Shown: in pieces, positions 38,545 through 48,141 of the stretch
How positions within the stretch are numbered: position 1 is the stretch's first letter
Layout of the letters: the number at the start of each line of letters is the position of its first letter
DNA from: Hyphomicrobiales bacterium
GTDB taxonomy: Bacteria; Pseudomonadota; Alphaproteobacteria; Rhizobiales; Phreatobacteraceae
Direction: 5' to 3'
Length of the DNA: 64,000 bases
Assembly: GCA_017304475.1 (NCBI GenBank)
Contig: JAFKKV010000017.1
Location: 186,001 to 250,000 of the forward strand
Translations under genes and position numbers: made by a program
The notes under the pieces: generated by a model
Told to the model about the DNA's origin: nothing
Seen by the model: the letters and a program-made list of their open reading frames with translations, nothing else
Database searches by the model: none

Positions 38545-39378
38545 TCAATGCGCCATCAGCACCGGCACCGACGAATATTGCAGCATGGTGGTCGTCGTGC
38601 CCCCCAGCACCATCTGCCGCAGGCGGGAATGGGCGTAGCCGCCCATCACCACCAGCTGGGCCCGGACGGATGCGGCATGGTCGGCGATCGCCTTGCCGGT
38701 GCCGCGGGTATAGGGAAGGTCGGTCACCGACACCTTGACGCCGTGATGGGCGAGCATGGGCGCGAGAGCCGCGCCCGCCACCCGGTCCTCGGCATGCCGG
38801 TCGCCGAGCACCGAAACGATCTCCACCTGCCCTGCCCGGTCGATGAACGGCGTCGCTCCGCCGACCGCGCGCGCCGCGACCGCCGAACCGTCCCAGGCGA
38901 CGATCACCGTATTGGCGGCGCGTTCCGCCTCGAAGCCGTCGGGCACCACGATGACCGGCCGGCCGCTCGACAGAAGCAGCGTCTCGGCAAGCTCGGTCGA
39001 CCAGATATCGGCGGCGCGCGGCCGGCCGCAAATGGCGAGATCGTGCAGGCGGGCGCGCTTGCCGATGCGGGTGAACAGGGGATCGATCGCGTCGCTCACC
39101 ACTTCGACGGAAGCGGCGACACCGTTGATCTGGGCGCTCCGGCCGATCGATTCGGCGAGTTCGTCGGCATCGCGGCCGCGGAAGTCGTTGTCGTCGGTGA
39201 CGATCGCCTGCACCTCGGCGACCCCGGAATAGACCACCACGGGAACCTTGATGGCCCCGACCACCACGGAGAGATGGGCCTTGTGGTCGGCGGCCAGCGA
39301 AATCGCGTAATTGATGGCGCCGCCGGGGCGCTCGCCGTCACCGGCGACAAGAGCGAGCAGAACTGTCTTGATCGACAT
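38545..39378 (-). CDS. Tandem-domain universal stress protein
   Basis: A 277-residue cytoplasmic protein with two UspA domains (residues about 1-140 and 150-277). The second keeps the nucleotide-binding pattern (VVMGGYAHSRLRQMVLGG then TTT), while in the first it is degenerate. Such proteins bind ATP and help survival under stress; the exact role is unknown. ATG 39378 has GGAGG 7 bases upstream. It lies 104 bases downstream of pccB on the same strand, with a hairpin between them. Confidence 0.88.
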   Translation of the reverse strand: MSIKTVLLALVAGDGERPGGAINYAISLAADHKAHLSVVVGAIKVPVVVYSGVAEVQAIVTDDNDFRGRDADELAESIGRSAQINGVAASVEVVSDAIDPLFTRIGKRARLHDLAICGRPRAADIWSTELAETLLLSSGRPVIVVPDGFEAERAANTVIVAWDGSAVAARAVGGATPFIDRAGQVEIVSVLGDRHAEDRVAGAALAPMLAHHGVKVSVTDLPYTRGTGKAIADHAASVRAQLVVMGGYAHSRLRQMVLGGTTTTMLQYSSVPVLMAH

Positions 39379-39460
39379 GGCACGACCTCCGCTGCGTGGT
39401 GCCGCCCGACTGAATCGAAGCGGCGCCAGCCATCCTCGGTAGTACGTCGGCCCGACGCAA

Positions 39461-39477
39461 GCGGACCTTTGGTCCGC
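39461..39477 (-). terminator. Hairpin after pccB
   Basis: GCGGACC-AAA-GGTCCGC, a perfect 7-bp stem starting 6 bases after the pccB stop codon. The following TTGCG is a poor T-run, so it may be a weak terminator or an RNA-stabilising structure. Confidence 0.4.
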
Positions 39478-39482
39478 CTTCC

Positions 39483-41015
<1,533 letters not shown>

Positions 41016-41210
41016 GCGCACCAAGGGGCAAGCCGCCCCCCTCCGAGAGAATTGAGACCAGTCGCTTGCGATAGCATGCCAGCAATAAGCCGGCCAATCG
41101 GACGGACGGGGGATGCGCGCCGTCTGGTCAGGTCGTCGCGAAGCCCGGCCGCCGCGAAACCGGGCGGCCATCGCAGGTTTCACCGGGCATCGCGGCGACG
41201 CCCTGGTCTC

Positions 41211-41588
41211 TCACGCCGCCGGCGCCCGCTCCTGCGCCAGCACCGGAGCGGCGCCGCCGCGCAAGGCCGCGACGATCGTCGCCAGTGCCTGGTCGATGGC
41301 CGGCCGCGGCGTGCCGAGCCCGGTTCGGGCCAGCCGCTGTTCGAGCGCCAGAATCAGCCGGTCGCGATCGGCGGCTTTTTCGGTGCAGAGTTCGTCGAGC
41401 GCGAAGGCCACGGCCCTGACGACGCCGATGACCAGATCGGTCAGGGTCTTCTCGCTGGCGTTCAGGGCACCGTTCATGCCCGTGCCGATGCTGATCAGGT
41501 GGGTCTGCTGCCGGCCGATGGCCTCGTTGAGCAGCCGGACGGCCTGTTCGAGCCGCGCGACACGGTCATCAATCGGATCGGACATCAT
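41211..41588 (-). CDS. Hypothetical protein with coiled-coil N-terminus
   Basis: A 125-residue soluble protein of unknown family. The first 40 residues form a likely coiled coil (DDRVARLEQAVRLLNEAIG). It is Ala/Leu-rich throughout, with charged heptads and no signal peptide. Start at the tandem ATG 41588/41585, preceded by GGGGGG. It is upstream of pccB by 195 bases on the same strand. Codon bias supports coding; no function can be given. Confidence 0.6.
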   Translation of the reverse strand: MMSDPIDDRVARLEQAVRLLNEAIGRQQTHLISIGTGMNGALNASEKTLTDLVIGVVRAVAFALDELCTEKAADRDRLILALEQRLARTGLGTPRPAIDQALATIVAALRGGAAPVLAQERAPAA

Positions 41589-41722
41589 ATCCCCCCGGTT
41601 GTCCCTGAGTCGGTATCCAACCATTGCCACCGGGGAAAGTCGATAGCGACGCGGGGCGCCGACCGACCGCGGCAATCGCCCGCCGATGCTGGTGTTGCGG
41701 GCGGGAGACGGCTGCCGCTACG

Positions 41723-42661
41723 TCAAGCCGGGCTTGTGTCTCGCCGGTTGTAACGCCACAGGCCGACCGCCAGGCCCAGCGTCAGCACGCCGGCGACCAG
41801 GATCGACAGCGGGCTTGGCCCCAGTCGCTCGAACCACTGGGTGTAGAAATGGATCGCGCCGAACACCGCGGCGAGATTCAGCACCCAGGACCGCCCGGCC
41901 CGCGCCGCCCAGGCTCCGGCGCCGATCAAGGCCACGGCCCAGCCGATGGTGAAGGCCCAGTCGGGCAGCGCCAGGCTGCCATTGCCGCCGAGATCGCCGG
42001 GCAGCCAGCGCATCCGGTCACCCCAGAGCGACCCGACCCAGAAGCCGAAATTGACCAGCAGCAGCGCGGTGCGGGCCGCGATGACGGCAAGGCGGGCATG
42101 GTCGGCGGCGAGCCGCTTCGAGGCCTGGTAGGTGGCGATCGCGAGACCGGAAAACAGCACCACCGTGATCAGCGGACGTTCGATGCCGAGGAAATAGGAT
42201 GCGTGCAGGTAACCCGTGCGGGCGCCGACCGTGGCCGACAGCGCCAGGACAGCCAGGGCGATCAGCAGGCCGGAACGCGCGGCGATGCCCGCCCCCGCGA
42301 GGACCGCCGTCACCACCAGCAAGGTGGCGGCCGAGCCCTTGGTCATCACCACGATGCCGCCGGTGGCGAGCAGTGCCCCGTTCAGAAGGCAGATATTGGC
42401 GAGGATCGTCCAGGCGGAGCGGCCGGCCAGGATGAAGCCCAGGCCGGTCACGGCCAGCACGGCACCGATGACGATCGCCGCCGCCGGTTCCGGCACCAGG
42501 CCGATGGCGCCGAGCGCCACGGCCACCACGCCGAAACCGATCAGGATATTGATCCCGGCCGAACCGGCGCCTTCGGCGGCAAATCCCTTCAGCCGGTCGA
42601 ACTCGGCCTGGGTGATCCGGCCGTCCTCGAGCAGCTTGGCGAGATCGAGCGTCACTTTCAC
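41723..42661 (-). CDS. Polytopic membrane protein with N-terminal SHOCT-like motif
   Basis: A 312-residue inner-membrane protein with about nine hydrophobic helices from residue 35 onward. The first 25 residues (LLEDGRITQAEFDRLKGFA) look like the short helical SHOCT/DUF2157-type oligomerisation segment. The remaining helices are Ala/Leu/Gly-rich with few charges. The start is probably GTG 42661, with GGGGAGA 9 bases upstream; an earlier GTG at 42682 is possible. Function unknown. It is followed in the next gene space by a short coiled-coil protein and preceded by the ATP12 chaperone gene, 80 bases away. Confidence 0.65.
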   Translation of the reverse strand: MKVTLDLAKLLEDGRITQAEFDRLKGFAAEGAGSAGINILIGFGVVAVALGAIGLVPEPAAAIVIGAVLAVTGLGFILAGRSAWTILANICLLNGALLATGGIVVMTKGSAATLLVVTAVLAGAGIAARSGLLIALAVLALSATVGARTGYLHASYFLGIERPLITVVLFSGLAIATYQASKRLAADHARLAVIAARTALLLVNFGFWVGSLWGDRMRWLPGDLGGNGSLALPDWAFTIGWAVALIGAGAWAARAGRSWVLNLAAVFGAIHFYTQWFERLGPSPLSILVAGVLTLGLAVGLWRYNRRDTSPA

Positions 42662-42741
42662 GGTTTGCGGTCTCCCCGGCACGGCGCCCCGGCGGGCCGC
42701 GCGCGCCGCGACTTCAACAGCCGCGGCGTTTCATGCCGATG

Positions 42742-43527
42742 TCACAGCGCGGCGATGAGGGTTGCCGCCGCCATCATCTCGCGCTCGCGCGCCTGCCGCC
42801 GCTCGGCGGCGTCCTCGTCATGGCCCCAGAGCTCGGTCTGGAAATCCTCGTCGACATGGGCCGCGGCCCAGACCTCGGCTGCGGTCAGCCGGCCCTTTTG
42901 CAGCGCCACGGCCAGCAGGGCCGAGCCGGTCAGGGTGGTCACCACATGCATGGCGCCGAGCCGCCAGGCGTCGCCGGGCAGCGCCGCGCGTACCGCGGCG
43001 AGCGCGCTCTCCGGCTGGGTCACATGCACGACGCCTTCGGACAGGATGAAACGGGCTCCCAGCGCGTCGCGCGCCCAGGCGAGCACGGGATCCCAGCTCG
43101 CCGCGTGGCGGGCCACCAGGCTCGCCGGAGTGGCCGCCCGGTAGCACAGGAGGTCGGAGGCCGAATAACGCACGATATCCTCGGCGACCGGCGCCGGATC
43201 CGGCACCACGCCCTCGATGATCGCATTGACGATGCGGGTCAGCGGCATGGTCGCGGGGTCGATGAATTCCTTCTGCGCCGCCCATTCCGCCGCCACCGCC
43301 TCGCCCAGCCGCAGGGTCGGCACGGCCAGCATATGGCGCGACGGCGTCTTGGCCGAACGCCCGTCGAGCAACAGCCGGAAGGCGCCGTCGGCCTCGCCGA
43401 CGCCGGCCTCGGCGTAAAAGCGCTTGGGCAATTGGGTCTTCATGGAGCGGCGCGCGGCCGCGGTCGGATCATAGGCCGCCGGATCCATGCCCTTGGCGAA
43501 CCAGTCGTCGAACACTGAACGGGTCAT
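42742..43527 (-). CDS. ATP12-family F1-ATPase assembly chaperone
   Basis: A 261-residue homologue of mitochondrial Atp12, which binds the F1 alpha subunit until it joins beta. Family segments are KRFYAEAGV at the start, LLLDGRSAKTPSRHMLAVPT, AEWAAQKEFIDPATMPLTRI, VRYSASDLLCYRA and the C-terminal ALQKGRLTAAEVWAAAHVDE then DFQTELWG. Found in alphaproteobacteria and mitochondria, it supports the taxonomic call. Its start overlaps the upstream HAD phosphatase stop (ATGA), so the two are co-translated. Confidence 0.93.
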   Translation of the reverse strand: MTRSVFDDWFAKGMDPAAYDPTAAARRSMKTQLPKRFYAEAGVGEADGAFRLLLDGRSAKTPSRHMLAVPTLRLGEAVAAEWAAQKEFIDPATMPLTRIVNAIIEGVVPDPAPVAEDIVRYSASDLLCYRAATPASLVARHAASWDPVLAWARDALGARFILSEGVVHVTQPESALAAVRAALPGDAWRLGAMHVVTTLTGSALLAVALQKGRLTAAEVWAAAHVDEDFQTELWGHDEDAAERRQAREREMMAAATLIAAL

Positions 43528-44213
43528 GCCCTGGGCTTACCACCCTGCCCGCCCGGATACCAGATTTGCCCGAGCGCCGCCGGCAGCTCGGCGAAGCGGC
43601 CGAGCACGACATGGGCGCCCGCACCCTCGAGCGCGCCGACCGGATGATAACCCCAGGCGACGCCGATGGCGGTCACGCCGGCGGCATGGGCCATGTCGAT
43701 GTCGAAGGTGGTGTCGCCGATCATGACGGTCGCCTCGGGCGTCGCGCCGACCGCGGCCATGGCTTGTTCGATCATGGCCGGATGCGGCTTGGACGGGGCA
43801 TCGTCGGCGGTCTGGATCGTGGCGAAATGCTCGAAAATGCCGTGATGGCCGAGCACCAGCCGGACGCCGCGCTGCGACTTGCCGGTGGCGATGCCGAGCA
43901 TCACCTCGCGGTCGCGGGCTAGCGCCTCGATGACGTCGCGGGCGCCATCATAAAGCGGCTCGGTATGGCTGGCATCGGCGCGCAGGTCGTGGAAGGCATT
44001 CTTATAGGCTTCGATCAGCTGGGGAATATCGCTGTCATCGGCGCGGGTCAGCCGCACGAAAGCCTCGTGCAGCGACAGTCCGACGATCGACAGCGTCGCC
44101 TCGCGCATCGGCGCGGGCCGGGCGAGCGAGGCGAAGGCTGCGTTCATCGCCGCGACGATCATATGCTGGCTGTCGACGAGCGTGCCGTCGCAGTCGAAAA
44201 TCACAAGCTTCAA
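43524..44213 (-). CDS. HAD-family phosphatase (phosphoglycolate phosphatase-like)
   Basis: A 229-residue haloacid dehalogenase hydrolase with a helical cap. Motif I is FDCDGTLVDS (nucleophile Asp7, acid Asp9), motif II is in GIATGKSQRG, motif III Lys is near SKPHPAMI and motif IV is MIGDTTFDIDMAHAAG. The pattern fits the Gph/PgmB group, but the substrate cannot be fixed. It overlaps the ATP12 gene by 4 bases; this HAD-ATP12 pairing is common in alphaproteobacteria. Confidence 0.92.
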   Translation of the reverse strand: MKLVIFDCDGTLVDSQHMIVAAMNAAFASLARPAPMREATLSIVGLSLHEAFVRLTRADDSDIPQLIEAYKNAFHDLRADASHTEPLYDGARDVIEALARDREVMLGIATGKSQRGVRLVLGHHGIFEHFATIQTADDAPSKPHPAMIEQAMAAVGATPEATVMIGDTTFDIDMAHAAGVTAIGVAWGYHPVGALEGAGAHVVLGRFAELPAALGQIWYPGGQGGKPRA

Positions 44214-44270
44214 GGGCGGACGCTCCGGGAGATCAGGCCCGGAGCGCTTTCACGCGTCGCGGCCGCCCTG

Positions 44271-44708
44271 TCAAGCACCGCGCCGGCACGCCTGCACCGT
44301 GGCGCGGAACTCCGGCGTGCGCGGGACGAGGCCCTGGGCCCGGGCATTCTGGCGGCATTCGACGATGCGCGCGAGATCCGGCCGGCGCGCCCGCAGGCAA
44401 TCGAGCACGGCCGCCCGCACTTCCGGCCCGCGCGCGCCGCGCTGGCGCGCCTCCTGCCGGCAGGCCATGCGCTCGCCACGCAATTCGGGATTGCCCCGGG
44501 CCATCCCCGGAAAGCGTGCCTGCATGCACGCGCGCACCGCGTCGCGCAGTTCCGGTCCGGCCAGGCCGCGGCCACGGGCGTCCTGCCGGCATTCCATTCG
44601 GGCGGCCTGACGTTCGGGGTTCGGCCCCGGCGCGCCGGGCATCGGCTGGGCCATCAGCGGGCCGGCCGACAGGAGGGTGAATGCTGCAATGATGGCGATG
44701 CGGTTCAT
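44271..44708 (-). CDS. Exported protein with PsiF-like cysteine-pair repeats
   Basis: A 145-residue protein with a signal peptide (IAIIAAFTLLSAGPLMAQ, cleavage near residue 21). The mature part contains four degenerate units of about 28 residues, each built as Cys, then RQxARxRGLxGPE-like, then Cys (for example MECRQDARGRGLAGPELRD followed by AVRACMQ). This resembles the PsiF repeat of small periplasmic proteins, although here Arg replaces most Lys. The paired cysteines probably form intra-repeat disulfides. It stands alone with a good ribosome site. Role unknown. Confidence 0.65.
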   Translation of the reverse strand: MNRIAIIAAFTLLSAGPLMAQPMPGAPGPNPERQAARMECRQDARGRGLAGPELRDAVRACMQARFPGMARGNPELRGERMACRQEARQRGARGPEVRAAVLDCLRARRPDLARIVECRQNARAQGLVPRTPEFRATVQACRRGA

Positions 44709-44774
44709 GAGCGTCTCCTCCGTTGGAACAACGAAGGTCGGCCATGCCGGCTGAACCGATGCTGAACCGGCCGT

Positions 44775-45008
44775 TCAGGCCGCCGGGCCGCGCCGCTCCA
44801 GCGCTTCCACGCGCTTTTCCAGGGCCTCGATGCGCCGTTCGGCGAGATCATTGGCCCGCTTGATCTCGCCGGCCAGCTGCGCCACGGCACGGGCATCGGC
44901 GCCGCCGCCCGGCACGGTGCGGATCACCCGGCGCGTCACCATCACGATCAGCACCAGCACGACGGCCAGCACCGCCGTGGTGATATAGATGACCGCGGTC
45001 AGGGACAT
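44775..45008 (-). CDS. Small membrane-anchored coiled-coil protein
   Basis: A 77-residue protein: one N-terminal membrane helix (AVIYITTAVLAVVLVLIVMV, residues 5-24), a basic stop-transfer stretch, then a coiled coil with regular heptads (RRIEALEKRVEALERRG). It starts 4 bases after the RluA-type gene stop, so is probably in the same transcript. It resembles small phage-shock or envelope-scaffold proteins (PspB/PspC-like shape) but has no clear family. Confidence 0.6.
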   Translation of the reverse strand: MSLTAVIYITTAVLAVVLVLIVMVTRRVIRTVPGGGADARAVAQLAGEIKRANDLAERRIEALEKRVEALERRGPAA

Positions 45009-45012
45009 GGCC

Positions 45013-46644
45013 TCACTCTTCCGGCGCTTCGACGATCGGATCGTAGCGCGAAACGTCCCAGCCGAGCAGGTTGAAGGTCTGCTCCATATGGGGCGGCAGC
45101 GGCGCCGAGACGTCGATCGTGCCCTTGCCGCGCGGATGCGGCACCACCAGGCGCCGGGCATGCAAGTGCAGCTTGTGCTGCACGCCGCCGGGGATTTCCC
45201 AGTTCTCGACGTCGAAATATTTGGGATCGCCGATGATCGGATTGCCGATCTCGGCGGCATGGACACGCAGCTGGTGGGTGCGGCCGGTGACCGGCTTCAT
45301 CGACAGCCAGGACAGCTTCTGCGCCATGGTGTCGATCACCGCGTAATAGCTGACCGCGTGGCTCGCGCCCTTTTCGCCGTGTTTGGCGAGCCGCATGCGG
45401 CTTTCATCCTCGCGCTCTTCCTTGGCCAGGAAGGTCGAGACCCGGCCCTGGCGCGGTTTCGGCACGCCGGCGACCACGGCCCAATAGATCTTGCGCGCCG
45501 AACGATGGCGGAAGGTCTTGGCCAGCGCGGCTGCCGCGAAGCGGCTCTTGGCGACCAGGATGCAGCCCGACGTGTCCTTGTCGAGCCGGTGCACCAGGCG
45601 GGGCCGCTGCCCCTCTTCGTCGGTCAGCACGGCGAGCATGCCGTCGAGATGCTTCTTGGTGCCCGAACCGCCCTGCACGGCCAGACCCGCCGGTTTGGCA
45701 AAGACGAAGACGTCATCGTCTTCGTACAGCGTGATGGACGCGAGGAAGCCCTTGATGTCCTCTCCGACCTTGGCGGTCATCGGCCGGGCCTGTTCGATCT
45801 TGAGCGGCGGCACGCGCACCGCCTGGCCCTCTTCCAGCCGGTCCTTGGTCTCGACGCGCTTGCCGTTGACCCGCAATTCACCCTTGCGGACGATCCGCTG
45901 GATATAGCTGAACGACAGCTGCGGAAACCGCGCAGCCAGGAAGCGGTCGACCCGCATCCCGTCTTCGTCGGCCGTAATCGTCAGGGTCTGCACGCCGGTC
46001 TGCAGCGTCTCGGTGGCGGCCGCCTTCATTTCCGCCTTGGTCGGGCCGGCCGGCGGCGGTGCGGGCGCGCGCTCGTCGCGCCGGGCCCGCGGCGGACGCC
46101 GCTCCTCGGCGTCGCGGAAGGCCGGGCGGTCGCCGGCCTCGCGGCGGCTGCCGCGAGGCTCGCCGGTGCCCGGACGGTCACGGTCCTGCCGGCGCGGTGC
46201 GTCACGGCGGCCGTCGTCGCGGCGGGTTTCATCGCGCCGCTCGGGCCGGCCGTGCTCCGGACGGCGCGGCTCCTCGATGCCGGCAATGTCCATGTCGGTA
46301 TCGGGCGCCCAGCCGGTGTCGTCCCGGATATCCCAGTCGCTGTCGCGCCGGCGCCGCGGCGAACCGTCGAAGGAGCGCGATTCGACCTCTTCGGCCTCGG
46401 GCCTGCGGCCACGCGGCGGGCGGCGCTCCTCGGCACCGTGGCGCATCGGCCGCTCAGCAGCAGCACCGGCAGCGATCGGCCGCTTGCGCGGCGGCCCGGA
46501 TCGCGTCTCCTCGAAGCGCGAAGCACCGGAGCGCGAAGCACCGGGACGCGCATTTGCCGGCCGTGCCCCGGCCGGGCGCGGCGGCCCCTTGCGCGGCGGC
46601 CTGCCACTGCCGGAGCCCGGCGGCCGTCCTCCCTTGCCCTTCAT
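45013..46644 (-). CDS. RluA-family pseudouridine synthase with long disordered N-terminus
   Basis: A 543-residue protein. The C-terminal 320 residues are a standard RluC/RluD-type enzyme converting uridine to pseudouridine in RNA: an S4 RNA-binding domain at about residues 227-280 (RVDRFLAARFPQLSFSYIQR) and the catalytic domain with Asp355 in HRLDKDTSGCILVAKS, followed by PVTGRTHQLRVHAAEIGNPI. The first 215 residues are Arg, Pro, Gly, Asp and Glu, with RGG-like and RRD-type repeats, and should be disordered and RNA-binding. Extensions of this kind occur in alphaproteobacterial homologues, but this one is unusually long. The base modified (23S rRNA is likely) is not known. Confidence 0.9.
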   Translation of the reverse strand: MKGKGGRPPGSGSGRPPRKGPPRPAGARPANARPGASRSGASRFEETRSGPPRKRPIAAGAAAERPMRHGAEERRPPRGRRPEAEEVESRSFDGSPRRRRDSDWDIRDDTGWAPDTDMDIAGIEEPRRPEHGRPERRDETRRDDGRRDAPRRQDRDRPGTGEPRGSRREAGDRPAFRDAEERRPPRARRDERAPAPPPAGPTKAEMKAAATETLQTGVQTLTITADEDGMRVDRFLAARFPQLSFSYIQRIVRKGELRVNGKRVETKDRLEEGQAVRVPPLKIEQARPMTAKVGEDIKGFLASITLYEDDDVFVFAKPAGLAVQGGSGTKKHLDGMLAVLTDEEGQRPRLVHRLDKDTSGCILVAKSRFAAAALAKTFRHRSARKIYWAVVAGVPKPRQGRVSTFLAKEEREDESRMRLAKHGEKGASHAVSYYAVIDTMAQKLSWLSMKPVTGRTHQLRVHAAEIGNPIIGDPKYFDVENWEIPGGVQHKLHLHARRLVVPHPRGKGTIDVSAPLPPHMEQTFNLLGWDVSRYDPIVEAPEE

Positions 46645-46780
46645 GCGAAACTCCTCACAGCAGCGAGCCCGGACGCGAAAGCCGCAATCGACGGGATCAC
46701 CAAACCCTTCACATAGAGCGCCGGGGCCGCATAGTCACGCCGCGCGAGCGGGATGAGGACAGGAAGTCGACAGCGCTACG

Positions 46781-46816
46781 CCAACCCTCGCCCACGCCTT
46801 CGTGGGAGAGGGTTGG
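46781..46816. repeat. CCCTC-type intergenic palindrome, copy 1
   Basis: CCAACCCTC...CCCACG-CCTT-CGTGGG...GAGGGTTGG, a near-perfect 36-base palindrome in the gap upstream of the RluA-type gene. Related copies lie at 56753-56783 and 56892-56922. Confidence 0.75.
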
Positions 46817-46898
46817 CGCGAAGCGTTTCGCATCATGCCCTATTCACTATTCGCACCATGCCACCGCGAGGCCTCGGGGCGGCATACGGTCCCGGCAA

Positions 46899-47645
46899 TT
46901 ACCGGCTGGCGAAGCGGTAGTTCAGCCGCAGGGTCACGATATCGACGTCCTGGCTGATCCGGTCCCGGCCGAAGAAAACGCCCGGCGGGAACAGAGTTCC
47001 GGCGGTGTTGAAGGTGCTGGTCCTGGCCTGCATGAACAGGTGATCATATTCCACCGCGACCGACCAGTTCGGCGCAAAGCCATATTCGACGCCGAGGCCG
47101 ACGGCGGCGCCCCAGCGGGTCTGACCACCGGTGTCGGCAACGAGGACGTTCGGCGGGGCGCCTGTCGACGAGGTATGGACGTCGAAGCGATTATTGGTCA
47201 CCGCCGCGCCGCCCTTGACGTAGAACAGCGCGTTGTTGACGGCATATCCGACCTGGGCCGTGAGCAATCCGAACGCGTTGACGCGCGAACGATTGGCGAA
47301 GCCGCCGAAAAGCAGGCTGTCGTTGGACCCCTTCAGATCGGCCCAGTTGCCCTGTGCCTCGAGCCCGAAGACCCAGCTGCTGACCTGCCAGCGATAGCCG
47401 ACCTGGCCACCCAAGGTGAGGCCGGTTGCCCTGTGGCAGCCTTCCGAGCCGAAGAAATCCGCGGTCCAGCACGAGCGGCTCGATCCCCAGCCGGCATTGG
47501 CGCCGACATAGAGGCCGCTCCAGTCATAGACCGGGGCGATCAGCGCGGCCGGGGCGTAGGGCCGTCCACCGAGATCGGCGGCCGATGCGGGCGTGGCCGC
47601 TCCCAGAGCGACGGCAGCCATCGTGGCGAGCAGAAATCGTTTCAT
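46899..47645 (-). CDS. Outer membrane beta-barrel porin (Omp25/31-like)
   Basis: A 248-residue outer membrane protein. Residues 1-23 are a signal peptide (KRFLLATMAAVALGAATPASA then ADLGG). The mature start PVYDWSGLYVGANAGWG is the recognised first strand of the Omp25/31 and related rhizobial porin family, and the end VDIVTLRLNYRF is the usual last strand. It has two cysteines in the first loop (RSCWTADFFGSEGC), which may be a disulfide. Start ATG 47645 with GGGGGAC upstream. It stands alone. Confidence 0.85.
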   Translation of the reverse strand: MKRFLLATMAAVALGAATPASAADLGGRPYAPAALIAPVYDWSGLYVGANAGWGSSRSCWTADFFGSEGCHRATGLTLGGQVGYRWQVSSWVFGLEAQGNWADLKGSNDSLLFGGFANRSRVNAFGLLTAQVGYAVNNALFYVKGGAAVTNNRFDVHTSSTGAPPNVLVADTGGQTRWGAAVGLGVEYGFAPNWSVAVEYDHLFMQARTSTFNTAGTLFPPGVFFGRDRISQDVDIVTLRLNYRFASR

Positions 47646-48141
47646 CGGACGTCCCCCAGTTGCCGATAAACTATCGGAGTCTCGCCGGGAATACTGTGCC
47701 CTCGGCACAACAGTCAGGGTCGTTCGTCGGCGGAAATTGCGGCGGCGTATTAATGCATGCCGGTGTCTGCGTGTGGCCAAAACCGATTGCTGCGCCGCGC
47801 TCGCCGACGGTGATGTCCTTCCAAATACGCGCAATGCGCGCGACTGCCGCAGCGTCATTGACTCATTTTCACGCGCGGATTAGGGTTTTGATTAACAATC
47901 CATTACTGCCTCGAACGCCGTTTCCTTTCGTCATTCCATTCGGTCGCTTCGAGATTTTTGCTTTGGACATCTTGGAGTTGGCTAAGCGGTCGGGCCGGAG
48001 CGTTTGATGCTGACGAGCGCGATCGTGGTTGCCGGACACCTGCCTCGCCAACTGATGATTGATAGCCGCTGTTCCCTAGAGGAACCGAATGCGTCCTGCC
48101 GACCAGCCGCAGCGCGTGCGCGAGACCGTTGAGGAAGAACC
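47646..48141. other. Intergenic region upstream of the giant repeat protein
   Basis: 496 bases without a convincing gene, upstream of both the porin gene (minus) and the giant gene (plus). It is AT-richer than its surroundings around 47860-47970. A CtrA-like site, TTAA-N7-TTAC, is at 47892-47906. The plus-strand leader contains GAGGAAG 6 bases before the giant gene ATG. No sure promoter hexamers were found. Confidence 0.4.

Noticed and set aside
41624-43144. A 506-codon plus-strand frame between 41.6 and 43.1 kb
   Set aside because: Antisense to the membrane protein and ATP12 genes, both of which have better starts, spacing and recognised domains.
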